Source: Bacillus sp. CHD6a
GTDB lineage: Bacteria; Bacillota; Bacilli; Bacillales; Bacillaceae_I
DNA length: 64,000 nt
Assembly (NCBI RefSeq): GCF_001293645.1
Contig: NZ_LBMD01000007.1
Location: 95,092 to 159,091, forward strand
Direction of reading: 5' to 3'
The translations under genes and the position numbers were made by a program. Positions 27,893 through 37,499 of this stretch are shown here, piece after piece (the first letter of the stretch is position 1; each line of letters opens with the position of its first letter). The notes under the pieces are model-generated. The model did not search any database. It was not told the DNA's origin and worked only from the letters and a program-made list of their open reading frames with translations.

Positions 27893-29289
27893 CCCATTAT
27901 AAGAGGCAAGCGGTAACAAAAGGTAGAACCTTCTCCTAGTTTGCTGTCGATAAATAACTCGCCATCATGGTCTTCTATTATTTTTTTACATAGCGGAATG
28001 CCTAAGCCATTTCCCTTTTCCTTCGTTGTGAAGAAAGGTTTACCGATTCGATCCAACACATCTTCGGCCATGCCTTTTCCGTTGTCTACCACCGTAATTT
28101 CATAAAAGGTATCCGATTTTTTTGCTCGTAGCAGAAACAATTTGTTTTTCTGTTCCGGTGCGTACGCTTCAATGGCATTCCTTAAAAAATTTAACATAAC
28201 TTGTTTGATCATTGCCTCATTGACCAATACCTGCTCTTCTACTTCATCAATTTCAAAATCGAAATCTATATTATGTAATAAACATTCTGATTGAAAAATA
28301 TAAACCAAGGACTGCAAAATATATTGAGGCTGTATCAGTTGCTTTTTCACTTTTTTTCTAGATACCGATAAAAAGTCCTCAATAATGGAATTCATACGAT
28401 TGATTTCTGCCATGATGGTATCGTAATATTTACTCCAATTGTTCGTAATCTGGGAGAGCTGAATGAACCCCTTTATTACAGATAAAGGGTTTCTCAATTC
28501 ATGCGCCATCCCTGCAGAGATTTGAGAAACAGATTCCATCTGTTGTTTGTACACTAAAAGGTTTTCAAATTTTTGTTGATAGGAGCGGTCATGGATGATA
28601 AAAAATACTTTCTCCGAACGTTCAAATAAAATCCCTTGAATCTGGTATAACACTTCATCGTCATAACAAATTCTTTCTTTGAACTTCTTGTTACGGATAA
28701 CCTCTTCGTAAATCTCATATAACTTATCCTTCAAAAAGACAGGCGTTAATAAATCATCAAACTCAAGGTTTATATAGTCTTCACGAACATCAAGTTCTAA
28801 CAATTTTAAGCATCTGTTGTTGACGTATTCAATCATACCGCCTTTAGAAAGGACTAATATAGCGATATCTAATGAGTTTGTCATAAATTCATTGACCTTT
28901 AATGATTGTTCTATCGTACCGTAATGAAGTGGCAAGACGACTGAACTATCTTTATTCTCAATTACATGTCCTGACAGATAGATACGTTCTCCAGAAAGAA
29001 TTCCTGTATAAACGACTTCATAAAAATTACCGTTGATCCGGTGAAATAAAATCCTCTTAATTTCTTTCCCGTCCGAATTGGAAATGTCCTTCAAATATGT
29101 ATAAACCTCTTGACGATAGCTCGATGGAAAGCTGAGAAAAAAAGAACGATTCTCTTCTAACACTGATAAAAAAGTGCTGGCTCTCTCATTCCATTCTTCA
29201 ATAAAGCCATTCGCATTCAGGATAAGCCTTAGGTCTGAACTTAAATATTGAAAAATATCTTGTTCTTTTTTATCTATTATAAACGACAA
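27883..29289 (-). CDS. PAS-domain sensor histidine kinase, cytoplasmic
   Basis: This 468-residue kinase has no membrane segment. The first 240 residues hold PAS-like sensory regions (GFIEEWNERASTFL near 26 and GMIEYVNNRCLKLLELD near 155). The kinase core follows: H-box SAGMAHELRNPLSVIKGF near 257-274 (His263 region), N-box MLNFLRNAIEAY, G1 VVDNGKGMAED, F-box and G2 GKPFFTTKEKGNGLGIPLCKKI. No response regulator gene is adjacent. This layout resembles the sporulation phosphorelay kinases, but input and partner are unknown. Confidence 0.88.
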   Translation of the reverse strand: MSFIIDKKEQDIFQYLSSDLRLILNANGFIEEWNERASTFLSVLEENRSFFLSFPSSYRQEVYTYLKDISNSDGKEIKRILFHRINGNFYEVVYTGILSGERIYLSGHVIENKDSSVVLPLHYGTIEQSLKVNEFMTNSLDIAILVLSKGGMIEYVNNRCLKLLELDVREDYINLEFDDLLTPVFLKDKLYEIYEEVIRNKKFKERICYDDEVLYQIQGILFERSEKVFFIIHDRSYQQKFENLLVYKQQMESVSQISAGMAHELRNPLSVIKGFIQLSQITNNWSKYYDTIMAEINRMNSIIEDFLSVSRKKVKKQLIQPQYILQSLVYIFQSECLLHNIDFDFEIDEVEEQVLVNEAMIKQVMLNFLRNAIEAYAPEQKNKLFLLRAKKSDTFYEITVVDNGKGMAEDVLDRIGKPFFTTKEKGNGLGIPLCKKIIEDHDGELFIDSKLGEGSTFCYRLPLIMGKA

Positions 29290-29430
29290 GGTGACTCCCC
29301 CTCGTTACCTTCGAATATCATTTGTTCATGGAATATTTTAATTATACAATAATTTCCCAACAGTTGTCATATTATTTCGTAAAGGTAGCCTTTTTGTTTT
29401 TCCAACATAGGCTAAGACGGGAGGGATAAT

Positions 29431-29688
29431 ATGATGAACATTTATCAACAAATCGTAAATAAGAAGCTTCATAACATTACGGCAGAAGAATTAATGAAGT
29501 ATAGCGGGGAATACAATATCTCCTTGACACTGGACCAGGCAAAAAAAGTATCCGCTCTTTTGCAGTCCAAAAAAGTAAATGTATTTAACACGTCTGAGAG
29601 AATCCAATTAATGAAGGAAGTTGCGAAGATTACTGGCCACGAGACCGCTAAGAAGGTTAATCAGCTATTTTTGGAGTTTACAAAGTAA
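29431..29688 (+). CDS. yqfT: DUF2624 family protein (YqfT)
   Basis: This is an 85-residue, mostly helical, lysine-rich soluble protein starting at tandem ATGs after GGGAGGG. The pattern ITAEELMKYSGEYNISLT near 16-33 and the length match DUF2624, which includes B. subtilis YqfT at the same locus. Function is unknown. A pair of dispersed repeats follows. Confidence 0.85.
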   Translation: MMNIYQQIVNKKLHNITAEELMKYSGEYNISLTLDQAKKVSALLQSKKVNVFNTSERIQLMKEVAKITGHETAKKVNQLFLEFTK

Positions 29689-29730
29689 GAAAATCAGCTA
29701 AGAACAAAAGAACTTTAGGTGATGGATAAT

Positions 29731-29863
29731 CACCGCTGTTCCATTCCGCAAATGGCTTCGCTTTCCGCGGGACGGTGCTTGAGCCTCCTCGCTGCGCTGC
29801 GGGGTCTCAACCTACCGTTACTCCCCCGCTGGAGTCTCCGCCATTTGCTCCAATTCACAGCTA
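29731..29863. repeat. Dispersed repeat (family B), forward copy of an inverted pair
   Basis: It runs from CACCGCTGTTCCATTCCGC to GCTCCAATTCACAGC, with GGCTTCGCTTTCC, GAGCCTCCTC, GCGGGGTCTCAACC, GTTACTCCCCC and GGAGTCTCCGCC between. Together with the inverted copy at 29948-30072 it occupies most of the 448-bp space between yqfT and nfo, which holds no gene. Confidence 0.85.
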
Positions 29864-29947
29864 AAAAATTTCGTAAAAGGTACGTTCTTGCTTATTCAAT
29901 TAATTCGGGTAGATACTTTCCATATACCCCTCGTTGAATGAAGATGT

Positions 29948-30072
29948 TTGTTGATTGGAGTACAAGGCGTGCAGATGCCCGAGGGAGGAAGGGACCCTCA
30001 CAGGCTTAAGCCGAGGAGGCTTAAGGACCGCCCGCAAGCAAGCGAAGCGCCTGGAAAGGAAATCATCTGTCT
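29948..30072. repeat. Dispersed repeat (family B), inverted copy of the pair
   Basis: Starting TTGATTGGAGTACAAGGCG and ending GCCTGGAAAGGAAATCATC, this is the same family in the opposite direction, with CGCCCGCAAGCAAGCGAAGC inside. The left and right copies are separated by about 85 bp. Confidence 0.8.
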
Positions 30073-30090
30073 TTAATGTTTTCTAATTAC

Positions 30091-30129
30091 AAAAAAAGAA
30101 GCAAGGGTACTTTTTATGTCCCTTGCTTC
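30091..30129 (-). terminator. Intrinsic terminator of nfo
   Basis: On the minus strand GAAGCAAGGG pairs perfectly with CCCTTGCTTC around a 12-base loop and T7 follows. Confidence 0.9.
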
Positions 30130-30136
30130 ATTCTTA

Positions 30137-31036
30137 TTAGTCATTCACTATTTTCGCTAATAGTTCTTCATCAAACTGCTTGTTTTTGAGCATGGAGATT
30201 TCATGTTTGTATGGCGGTTTACGATCTTTTTTATCTTCACCAACATATGGCGTCTCCAATATTTTTGGAATATGTTTTAATTGATCATGATGAACAATAT
30301 AATTGATTGCATCAAAGCCAATATGACCAAATCCTATGTTTTCATGACGGTCTTTACTAGCCCCGCAAGCATTTTTACTATCATTTATATGAAGCACCTT
30401 CAGTCTGTCCAAACCAATAATGTCGTCAAACTGCTTAAGAACTCCATCAAAATCATTTACAATATCGTATCCAGCATCATGCACGTGACAAGTGTCCAGG
30501 CAAATGGAAAGTTTCTCGTTCAGATGGACTCCGTCAATAATCGCTGCAAGTTCTTCAAAAGTACGACCACATTCAGAACCTTTTCCTGCCATGGTCTCTA
30601 ATGCAATTTGAACATTCTGCTCTTTGGTCAGTGCCTCATTCAATCCCTTAATTATCTGGCTGATCCCAACTTCCGTTCCCGCACCGATATGGGCTCCTGG
30701 GTGGAGGACAATCTGTTTTGCCCCGATAGCTTCCGTTCTTCTTACTTCTTCAGCTAGAAAATTTACACCAAGCTCGTAAGTTTCTGGTTTCTGAGAGTTA
30801 CCAATATTAATTATATATGGAGCATGTACGATGATTTCTTTTAAACCATGCTCTTTCATATGAGCAAGACCCGCTTCAATGTTAAGGTCTTCAATTTTTT
30901 TTCTTCGTGTATTTTGAGGAGCTCCTGTATAGATCATAAATACGTTTGAACCATAGGAAGCAGCCTCTTCGCTTGCAGCAAGCAACATTTTCTTTCCACT
31001 CATGGATACATGCGACCCAATTAGTAAGTTTTCCAT
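30137..31036 (-). CDS. nfo: Deoxyribonuclease IV (apurinic/apyrimidinic endonuclease)
   Basis: Nfo cleaves DNA at abasic sites in base-excision repair using three zinc ions. The 299 residues form the TIM-barrel family with metal ligands in [12 protein letters not shown] near 68, [11 protein letters not shown] near 109, [18 protein letters not shown] near 145, [13 protein letters not shown] near 178 and [21 protein letters not shown] near 215-235. The ATG follows GAGGTG. In B. subtilis it also follows cshB (yqfS-yqfR). Confidence 0.96.
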   Translation of the reverse strand: MENLLIGSHVSMSGKKMLLAASEEAASYGSNVFMIYTGAPQNTRRKKIEDLNIEAGLAHMKEHGLKEIIVHAPYIINIGNSQKPETYELGVNFLAEEVRRTEAIGAKQIVLHPGAHIGAGTEVGISQIIKGLNEALTKEQNVQIALETMAGKGSECGRTFEELAAIIDGVHLNEKLSICLDTCHVHDAGYDIVNDFDGVLKQFDDIIGLDRLKVLHINDSKNACGASKDRHENIGFGHIGFDAINYIVHHDQLKHIPKILETPYVGEDKKDRKPPYKHEISMLKNKQFDEELLAKIVND

Positions 31037-31110
31037 AACATCACCTCTTTTAACAATCAGCCTTTATTTTATCATAAGGATGCCATGAAAGGTTACCGTG
31101 TTGCTCATGA

Positions 31111-32418
31111 TTATCTTTTCTTTAGGCGGCGTTGTCTCTTTTTGTATTGCTCTACCTCGTATTTGTGTTTCTTTTTGTAACCTGGTTTTACTTTCGAAGA
31201 TTTTTTAACAGCTGTTTTCGCTGCTACATCAATTTCATTAATTTGTTTTTTACGGTTTTGGCGTTTGTTTCGTGGACCGATTTCCACCAACTCACCGTTT
31301 TTCAAATCCATCTGAGTAAACTCTATCCCCAACTTTTCAATCTGAGCTAGTGCATTCTCATCTGTTGGTTCATAAAGCGTAATAGCATTACCCGAATAAT
31401 CCGCACGCGCTGTACGTCCAACTCTGTGTACGTAGAAATCAAGGTCTGAAGGAAGCTCATAGTTAATAACATGACTGACTCCTTTAATATCAATTCCTCT
31501 AGCAGCAAGATCTGTTGCTACCACGTATTGATATTCTAAATCATTAATTTGTTTCATCATCTTTTTCCGTTCACGCGGGTTAAGATCCCCATGAATTCTG
31601 CCTACTTTTAACCCTTGTTCAAGCAATGCATCTGCCACTTCGTCTGCTTTTTTCTTTGTGTTGGTAAAGACGATTGCAAGATATGGATTATATTGCACAA
31701 GAACATCATGCAATAATTTCGTTTTACTCTTGGATTTAACCGGAATAAGCAGGTGTTTAATTTTCGCTGCAGTCACCTGTTTAGGTGCAACATGTGTATA
31801 CTTCGGATTTTCCATGTATTTGCGCAAGAAAGGCTTCAGTTTTTCAGGTATAGTCGCTGAGAATACCATAATCTGTAGATTCTTCGGCATTGCAGCAGCA
31901 ACCTTATCAATATCTTCAATGAAACCCATATCGAGCATAAGGTCCGCTTCATCAACTACAATTGAACGGGCAGTATGAACTAAAAGCGCATTTTCCACCA
32001 TTAAATCTTTAATACGACCAGGTGTTCCGACTACAATGTGCGGTTGTTGTTTAAGGCGATCAATCGTCCGTTGTTTGTCCGTACCACCAATATAACAACG
32101 TGCAGTAATCATGTCTTCACCAGTGCAAAATTTAGTGATCTTCAATACTTCTTGGTAAATTTGATTAGCAAGCTCTCTTGTAGGTGCTGTAATAACGGCT
32201 TGTACTTCTTGTACAGAAGGATCAATTTTGCTCAAAATCGGGATCAGGTAAGCATGTGTTTTTCCTGTTCCTGTTTGAGACTGTCCAATGGCACTTTCTC
32301 CGTTTAACAGGGAAGGAATCATTCTTTCTTGAACTTCTGTCGGCTTTTGAAATCTAAGTTCTTTTACCGCTTCTAAAATGAACGGTTTTAAATTAAATTT
32401 TTCAAACGTTGTATTCAT
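31111..32418 (-). CDS. cshB: DEAD-box RNA helicase CshB
   Basis: CshB is an ATP-dependent RNA helicase linked to ribosome maturation and cold adaptation. The ATG at 32416-32418 follows GTGGAGG, giving 435 residues. Motifs in order are the Q motif (FEKFNLKPF), Walker A SQTGTGKT near 48, PTREL, TPGR, DEAD (VDEADLMLDMGF), SAT, and motif VI HRVGRTARA near 330. The C-terminus is strongly basic (VKPGYKKKHKYEV and KKRQRRLKKR), typical of CshB. It is divergent from yqfQ. Confidence 0.95.
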   Translation of the reverse strand: MNTTFEKFNLKPFILEAVKELRFQKPTEVQERMIPSLLNGESAIGQSQTGTGKTHAYLIPILSKIDPSVQEVQAVITAPTRELANQIYQEVLKITKFCTGEDMITARCYIGGTDKQRTIDRLKQQPHIVVGTPGRIKDLMVENALLVHTARSIVVDEADLMLDMGFIEDIDKVAAAMPKNLQIMVFSATIPEKLKPFLRKYMENPKYTHVAPKQVTAAKIKHLLIPVKSKSKTKLLHDVLVQYNPYLAIVFTNTKKKADEVADALLEQGLKVGRIHGDLNPRERKKMMKQINDLEYQYVVATDLAARGIDIKGVSHVINYELPSDLDFYVHRVGRTARADYSGNAITLYEPTDENALAQIEKLGIEFTQMDLKNGELVEIGPRNKRQNRKKQINEIDVAAKTAVKKSSKVKPGYKKKHKYEVEQYKKRQRRLKKR

Positions 32419-32697
32419 GTATTTACCTCCACTTTTAAAATCATGCATGGAATATGTATCTATGTCATTATTTTAAAGTTTCTATTTTCATTATCGAGTT
32501 ATTCGCGTTCCGATACGTTCTCTTTAACCCCAAACAACTATTATAAAGGAGTTTTGGTTTTTTGGCTACACTACGGTTGTGCCCATTCTTTCCAGACAAT
32601 AAACATTCCAAGCACTATCCGCATAAATTATAGGAGACCAGAAAAGCTACTTACATTCCGGCAATTATAATTTTTCACGAAAGAAAGGAGGCTTACC

Positions 32698-33438
32698 ATG
32701 TTTTTTGGACCGAATCGATCGATGCCACCTATGCAGCAACCTACCCGGACTTCCCCATTCCGAATGGGTCCAGGGCCAGGTCCCTCTCCGTTCATGCAAC
32801 AGCCGCAGAATAACTTGTTCAATATGTTTAATATGCCCAATTCAAACATGTCCAATATCCCTAATCAAATGTTAAGAAACCCATCTTCCCTTATGGGAGG
32901 CGCTGGACGAGGAATTGGCCTAGGTGGAAATAGCGGTGGAGGTGGCGGAGGACTGCTCGCCAAACTCTTAGGTAGAACAGGAGCTAGAAGCATTGGGAAC
33001 ATGGGCGGACTTGGTCAATTGGCGAATACAGGCGCAGGTGGAGGACTTGGTCAACTCGCGAATGCAGGAACCCTTCAGCAACTAATCAATCCAAACAACC
33101 TGACAGGTATGCTTGGAAATGTTCAAAAAGCGTTAAAAATGGCAGAAGGTGTCATGCCGATGGTTCAGCAATATGGACCTCTTGTAAGGAATATGCCTGC
33201 CATGCTCAAGCTTTATAACGAACTGAAAAATGTTGATGAAGACGATGATACTGATAATGAGTCAACGGAAGAAGCAAAAGCAGAAGAGGTTGAAAGTGAG
33301 AGTGCGAGTGAGAAAGCAAGTTCAGGGAAAAGCAGTAAGAAGAAAAAAGGGAAGAAGGCCAAAAAAAATCCTACTTCTACAGAGCCCGAAGAAAAGGAAA
33401 AAACAGCAGGCAGTTCCGCACCTAAACTTTATATCTGA
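32698..33438 (+). CDS. yqfQ: VrrA/YqfQ family low-complexity protein
   Basis: This 246-residue protein has a Pro/Gln/Met-rich N-terminus (PNRSMPPMQQPTR), a glycine-rich centre (GGNSGGGGGGLL), two copies of GLGQLAN spaced by TGAGG, a conserved helical core (LTGMLGNVQKALKMAEGVMP near 143-162) and a Glu/Ser/Lys-rich tail. It belongs to the group that includes Bacillus anthracis VrrA, known for variable repeats. The ATG follows AAAGGAGG. Function is poorly known; the location beside cshB and ispH matches yqfQ. Confidence 0.85.
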   Translation: MFFGPNRSMPPMQQPTRTSPFRMGPGPGPSPFMQQPQNNLFNMFNMPNSNMSNIPNQMLRNPSSLMGGAGRGIGLGGNSGGGGGGLLAKLLGRTGARSIGNMGGLGQLANTGAGGGLGQLANAGTLQQLINPNNLTGMLGNVQKALKMAEGVMPMVQQYGPLVRNMPAMLKLYNELKNVDEDDDTDNESTEEAKAEEVESESASEKASSGKSSKKKKGKKAKKNPTSTEPEEKEKTAGSSAPKLYI

Positions 33439-33550
33439 AGTTCCTAATATCTTCTTTTGTACTAACCTTCTTATTTATACTATAATAGATGGTAAGTAGT
33501 GAGAGAGTGTTTATCACTCTCTTATTTGATGTAAGGAGGGTTTTCCCTAT

Positions 33551-34501
33551 ATGGAACTTATTAAAATCGCCCCTCGTGGCTACTGCTATGGTGTAGTCGA
33601 TGCTATGGTGATTGCAAGAAATGCAGCATTGGATAAAACATTGCCACGACCAATCTACATCTTAGGTATGATTGTTCATAATAAACATGTTACAGACGCA
33701 TTTGAAGAAGAAGGAATTATTACATTGGACGGTGCAAACCGCCTTGAGATCCTTGATCAAATTCACGAAGGAACCGTCATTTTCACTGCTCATGGTGTCT
33801 CACCAGAAGTTAAGATTCGCGCTAAGGAAAAAGGATTGACCACCATTGACGCGACATGCCCGGATGTTACCCGTACACATGACCTGATCCGCATGAAAGA
33901 AGCACAAGGGTATGAAGTTATTTACATCGGAAAGAAGGGACATCCTGAGCCAGAAGGTGCGGTGGGAGTTGCTCCTACCATTGTTCATCTAGTAGAGACA
34001 CTGGATGACGTGGAGGCATTGTCGATTGAAAGTGAGAAGATTATCGTAACCAACCAAACTACTATGAGTCAGTGGGATGTAGCCGACATCATGGTTAAGG
34101 TTCAAGAAAAATACCCCCATGTCGAGCAACACAAAGAAATTTGCCTTGCTACACAAGTAAGACAAGAAGCCGTGGCAGAACAAGCAGGACAAGCAGATGT
34201 CACTATAGTCGTTGGAGACCCAAAAAGCAACAACTCCAACAGGCTGGCCCAAGTTTCCCAAGAAATTGCCGGAACTCCTGCTTACCGAATTTCCGATATC
34301 AGCGAGTTAAATGTAGAATGGTTGATGCAGGCTAGCACGGTTGCAGTTACAGCTGGTGCTTCTACACCAACTCCAATCACTAAGGAAGTTATCCAGTTTG
34401 TGGAGCAATTTGATCCGTTGAATAAAGATACTTGGAAGACTACGAAGAATGTACCTTTGCAAAAGATTTTGCCGAAAGTGAAGAAGGCGAAAACTTCATA
34501 G
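33551..34501 (+). CDS. ispH: 4-hydroxy-3-methylbut-2-enyl diphosphate reductase
   Basis: IspH (LytB) performs the last step of the MEP pathway, making IPP and DMAPP with an Fe-S cluster. The 316 residues contain the three cluster cysteines in PRGYCYGV (Cys12), DATCPDV (near 101) and KEICLATQ (near 198), plus the HG motif [10 protein letters not shown] and conserved His of VHNKHV. The ATG follows AAGGAGGG. A small hairpin, GAGAGTG with CACTCTC (33502-33520), lies in the leader. Confidence 0.97.
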   Translation: MELIKIAPRGYCYGVVDAMVIARNAALDKTLPRPIYILGMIVHNKHVTDAFEEEGIITLDGANRLEILDQIHEGTVIFTAHGVSPEVKIRAKEKGLTTIDATCPDVTRTHDLIRMKEAQGYEVIYIGKKGHPEPEGAVGVAPTIVHLVETLDDVEALSIESEKIIVTNQTTMSQWDVADIMVKVQEKYPHVEQHKEICLATQVRQEAVAEQAGQADVTIVVGDPKSNNSNRLAQVSQEIAGTPAYRISDISELNVEWLMQASTVAVTAGASTPTPITKEVIQFVEQFDPLNKDTWKTTKNVPLQKILPKVKKAKTS

Positions 34502-34509
34502 GTTGACCG

Positions 34510-34537
34510 CACCCTCTTTTTAGAGGGTGTTTTTTTA
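34510..34537 (+). terminator. Intrinsic terminator of ispH
   Basis: CACCCTCT pairs with AGAGGGTG around a four-base loop, followed by T7. Confidence 0.9.
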
Positions 34538-34609
34538 TGGATAATGGTTGGAGGCTTAAGATTCCGAACGTAAATTGAAACTATATTGCTTGTATTTTTA
34601 CCTTTGATG

Positions 34610-35105
34610 CTTTTGTGGACGAGCTTCGGGCTTATAGAACCGTTCTATATTACCTTTACAGCTTTTACCGAGGAGTTTCGGGCATGGGGACATTTTCTCT
34701 CCTACCGTTTTTCCTTTCCCCGGAGTTTTATGGACGGAGAGACACCTTCTCTCCTACCGTTTTTCCTTTCCCCGGAGTTTTATGGGCGGAGAGACACCTT
34801 CTCTCCTACCGTTTTTCCTTTTCCCAGAGCTTTTCAGGCGGAGAGACACCTTCTCTCCTACCGTTTTTCCTCTCTCCGGAGCTTTTCGGGCGGAGAGATA
34901 GAGACACCCTCTCTCCTACCGTTTTTCCTTTTCCCAGAGCTTTTCGGGCGGAGAGACTCCCTCTCTTCTACCGGTTTTCCTTTCCCGGGAGTTTTTCGGG
35001 CGGAGAGACACCCTCTCTACTTTCCCCAAAGCTTTTCAGGCGGAGAGACACCCTCTCTACTTTCCCCAAAGCTTTTCAGGCGGAGAGACACCCTCTCTCT
35101 CCACC
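34610..35105 (+). repeat. 52-bp tandem repeat array 2 (about nine units)
   Basis: Unit starts (GG-G-CGGAGAGA) fall at 34680, 34732, 34784, 34836 and 34888 with an exact 52-bp step, then at 34946 (6-bp insertion), 34998, 35038 and 35078 (last steps 40 bp). A unit reads GGGCGGAGAGACACCTTCTC, TCCTACCGTTTTTCC, then CCCGGAGTTTT. The core matches array 1, while the second half of the unit is unrelated. In the last 40-bp units CTACCGTTTTTC is deleted. Open frames across it are by-products of the repeat. The 686-bp gap 34502-35187 holds this array and no gene. Confidence 0.95.
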
Positions 35106-35187
35106 CTTCACTGAACTATTAATGCATTGAGTCCCCCATCCCTAAAAAAAAAAACGAACCACAAAGGATCGCTTCTCCAAAAAAACA

Positions 35188-36306
35188 TCACATAAATCTA
35201 AAGGGATCTGTATTTGTCTCGGAAACTACAACCTCAAGCTCCCAATTCTTCTCCTGCACTGCCTCTTCTAATCGCCGTGCGACACCTTTTTTCATAATCT
35301 TCTCCGCATAGTGTCCTGGATCGACCACATTCAATCCAATTGCCATGGCATCATGTGCGGTATGGAAATAAAGATCTCCTGTCACATACACATCTGCTCC
35401 GGCGAACTTTGCAGCATGGATATATTTATTTCCGTCTCCGCCTAATACCGCTACTTTCTTAATCTCACTGTTTAAATTACCGACTACTCGGACATTTTCC
35501 ACTTCAAGTCCTTTTTTTACATGAGAAGCAAAATCAGCAAGCGACATTCCTGACTTTAACTTTCCAACGCGCCCCAAACCAAGGGAGTTCATCTCGTTTT
35601 CAAGCTTGTAAATATCATAAGCTACTTCCTCATATGGGTGAGCTTTAAACAAAGCTTTCAAAACACGCTTCTCAATTGAAATCGGGTATACTGTCTCAAC
35701 CTTCGTCTCTTCTACTTTTTCAAGCTGACCTTTTTTCCCAATAAAAGGATCTGTCCCTTCTAAAGGTAGAAAACGTCCTTCCCCCTCTGTTGTGAAAGAA
35801 CAGTGACTATAGTTTCCGATATGCCCTGCCCCTGCTTCACCCAGAGCCTCAAGAAGTTCTTCTGCATGGGTAACTGGAACAAATACACTTAGTTTACGGA
35901 GCTCCTCGTGATAGGTTGGAACCAACACTTTTACATCCTCAAGTTCTAGAGCTTCAGCCAGCAGGTCATTTACGCCACCTTGTGCCACATCAAGATTTGT
36001 ATGAGCCACATATACACTGATGTCATGCTTGATGCATTTGGTGACGATTTTCCCGGCAACTGAATTATCCGTAACAGTTGGAAGGGCTCGGAAGATTGGC
36101 GGGTGGTGCGCAATGATTAAATCAACTTTCTTATCAATTGCTTCGTCTACCACCTCTTCAAGCACATCAAGTGTCACCATTACTTTATGAATTGGCTTAT
36201 TCAACGTTCCAATTTGAAGTCCAATTTTATCGCCTTCGACAGCATATTTTTTAGGGGAGAACTGTTCGAACCAATCAATAATTTGCAACCCATTAACTGT
36301 TTTCAA
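35188..36306 (-). CDS. yqfO: NIF3-like dinuclear metal-centre hexameric protein (YqfO)
   Basis: This soluble protein of 372 residues is the long NIF3 form. N- and C-terminal NIF3 halves (LIIAHHPPIFRAL near 64 and TGDLYFHTAHDAM near 310) supply the His/Asp/Glu ligands of a two-metal site, and between them is an inserted PII-like domain (about 130-230) as in B. subtilis YqfO. Its biochemical role is unsettled. It overlaps trmK by 14 nt, the usual partner gene in Firmicutes. Confidence 0.92.
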   Translation of the reverse strand: MKTVNGLQIIDWFEQFSPKKYAVEGDKIGLQIGTLNKPIHKVMVTLDVLEEVVDEAIDKKVDLIIAHHPPIFRALPTVTDNSVAGKIVTKCIKHDISVYVAHTNLDVAQGGVNDLLAEALELEDVKVLVPTYHEELRKLSVFVPVTHAEELLEALGEAGAGHIGNYSHCSFTTEGEGRFLPLEGTDPFIGKKGQLEKVEETKVETVYPISIEKRVLKALFKAHPYEEVAYDIYKLENEMNSLGLGRVGKLKSGMSLADFASHVKKGLEVENVRVVGNLNSEIKKVAVLGGDGNKYIHAAKFAGADVYVTGDLYFHTAHDAMAIGLNVVDPGHYAEKIMKKGVARRLEEAVQEKNWELEVVVSETNTDPFRFM

Positions 36307-37012
36307 AACCCAATTCCTCCTCTACCAGTCTAATTTTTTCCGTAAGTTCTCTTCTTTTTTGTTCATTCGCCTCCGTCTGTCCTGCTGCGTCAAGCTGAGC
36401 CACAATTTTTTTCCAATGCGCAAGCTCATGTGTCCACTTTTGTACAAAGACGTCATTTCTTTCCTGCGCAAGAAACGGTCCTACAAGCAAATATGCGTCT
36501 TTGTTCACAGAGTAAGGTTTATTACTTTCTCCACGTTCTGCCACTAGAATTTCATATATTCTTCCATCATCCAATAAAATTTGTTCTGCAACAAGTTCCC
36601 ATCCATTTTCAAGCAACCATTCCCTGATCTTTTTTGCACCAATATTCGGTTGAAGAATAAGTGTTTGAACTCCCGCTAGATTTTCTTTACCTTTTTCAAG
36701 GATGGATTGAATTAAAGTACCACCCATTCCGGCAATAGTAATGCATGTAACCTCATTAGGGGAGATTACTTCCAAACCGTCGCCTTTTCTAACTTCAATG
36801 ACCTTTTCTAACTCTGTTTTTCGAACCTGTTGAATGGCAGACTGAAAGGGACCTTCTACCACTTCACCCGCAATTCCTCTTTCAATCATTCCCTGCAGAT
36901 AAGCATAGCAAGGCAGATAGGCATGATCTGAACCGATATCTGCCAATACACTGCCTTTGGGGATAAAAGAAGCAACTGCTTCTAAACGTTTTGAGAGTTT
37001 TAATTCATTCAT
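36293..37012 (-). CDS. trmK: tRNA (adenine(22)-N(1))-methyltransferase TrmK
   Basis: TrmK methylates A22 of tRNA using S-adenosylmethionine. The 239 residues have the class I methyltransferase fold: motif I VLADIGSDHAYLPCYA near 20-35, and ITIAGMGGTLIQSILE near 92-107 with the NPPY-like region replaced, as in the family. The helical C-terminal extension (about 170-239) is present. It overlaps the NIF3 gene, matching yqfN-yqfO in B. subtilis. Confidence 0.93.
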   Translation of the reverse strand: MNELKLSKRLEAVASFIPKGSVLADIGSDHAYLPCYAYLQGMIERGIAGEVVEGPFQSAIQQVRKTELEKVIEVRKGDGLEVISPNEVTCITIAGMGGTLIQSILEKGKENLAGVQTLILQPNIGAKKIREWLLENGWELVAEQILLDDGRIYEILVAERGESNKPYSVNKDAYLLVGPFLAQERNDVFVQKWTHELAHWKKIVAQLDAAGQTEANEQKRRELTEKIRLVEEELGFENS

Positions 37013-37060
37013 GTCTTTTTCCTCTTTACTTATGTATTTGAATTCCTTTGTAACAAGTAT

Positions 37061-37090
37061 AAAAAAAAATCCTTCACAAATGCAAAGGAT
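37061..37090 (-). terminator. Intrinsic terminator of cccA
   Basis: On the minus strand ATCCTT pairs with AAGGAT around a ten-base loop and nine T residues follow. Confidence 0.85.
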
Positions 37091-37127
37091 CTTTTATATG
37101 TGTAACATTTTGCTAAAAAAACAAATC

Positions 37128-37499
37128 TTACTCTTCGCCCTCTTCACTTTGAGCGCCGTTAGCAAGCCACTCAGCAAGAACTTCTGCTTCTTTAGGTGTA
37201 GCTAGACCAGCAGGCATAGCGCCTTGTCCATTAACAATAACGTTTTGAATTTCTTCTTGGGATAGACGGTCACCAACATCTGTTAATGCAGGTGCAGCGC
37301 CTGCTCCTTCCAAGTTACCGCCGTGACAGCCGATACAAGAGTTTTGTTGGTAAAGCTCTTCTGCAGACAATTCTACAGTTTCGTCTTCACCGGACGCAAT
37401 TTTTTCAGCCTGATCAAGTCCAACGAAAGATAAAAGGAACATTAGTCCAAGACCTAATACCGCGATAAATGCAAAAGGAATAAGCGGATTACGATTCAT
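37128..37499 (-). CDS. cccA: Cytochrome c-550, membrane-anchored
   Basis: This is a small membrane-bound c-type cytochrome that carries electrons near the cytochrome oxidase. The ATG at 37497-37499 lies nine bases after AAGGAGGT, giving 123 residues. It has an N-terminal membrane anchor (about 7-27), an acidic linker, the haem motif CIGCH at 55-59, and a distal methionine candidate in GQGAMPAG. The tail is acidic (QSEEGEE). A TTG reading three codons upstream touches the ribosome site and is rejected. Confidence 0.94.
   Translation of the reverse strand: MNRNPLIPFAFIAVLGLGLMFLLSFVGLDQAEKIASGEDETVELSAEELYQQNSCIGCHGGNLEGAGAAPALTDVGDRLSQEEIQNVIVNGQGAMPAGLATPKEAEVLAEWLANGAQSEEGEE

Noticed and set aside
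34586..35130. Overlapping open frames of 171-178 codons in array 2
   Set aside because: Two frames of the same repeat are both open, which is a composition effect. No ribosome site or protein-like pattern.
35120..35180. Terminator for the NIF3 gene before array 2
   Set aside because: There is a T10 run on the minus strand but I could not draw a convincing stem in front of it.
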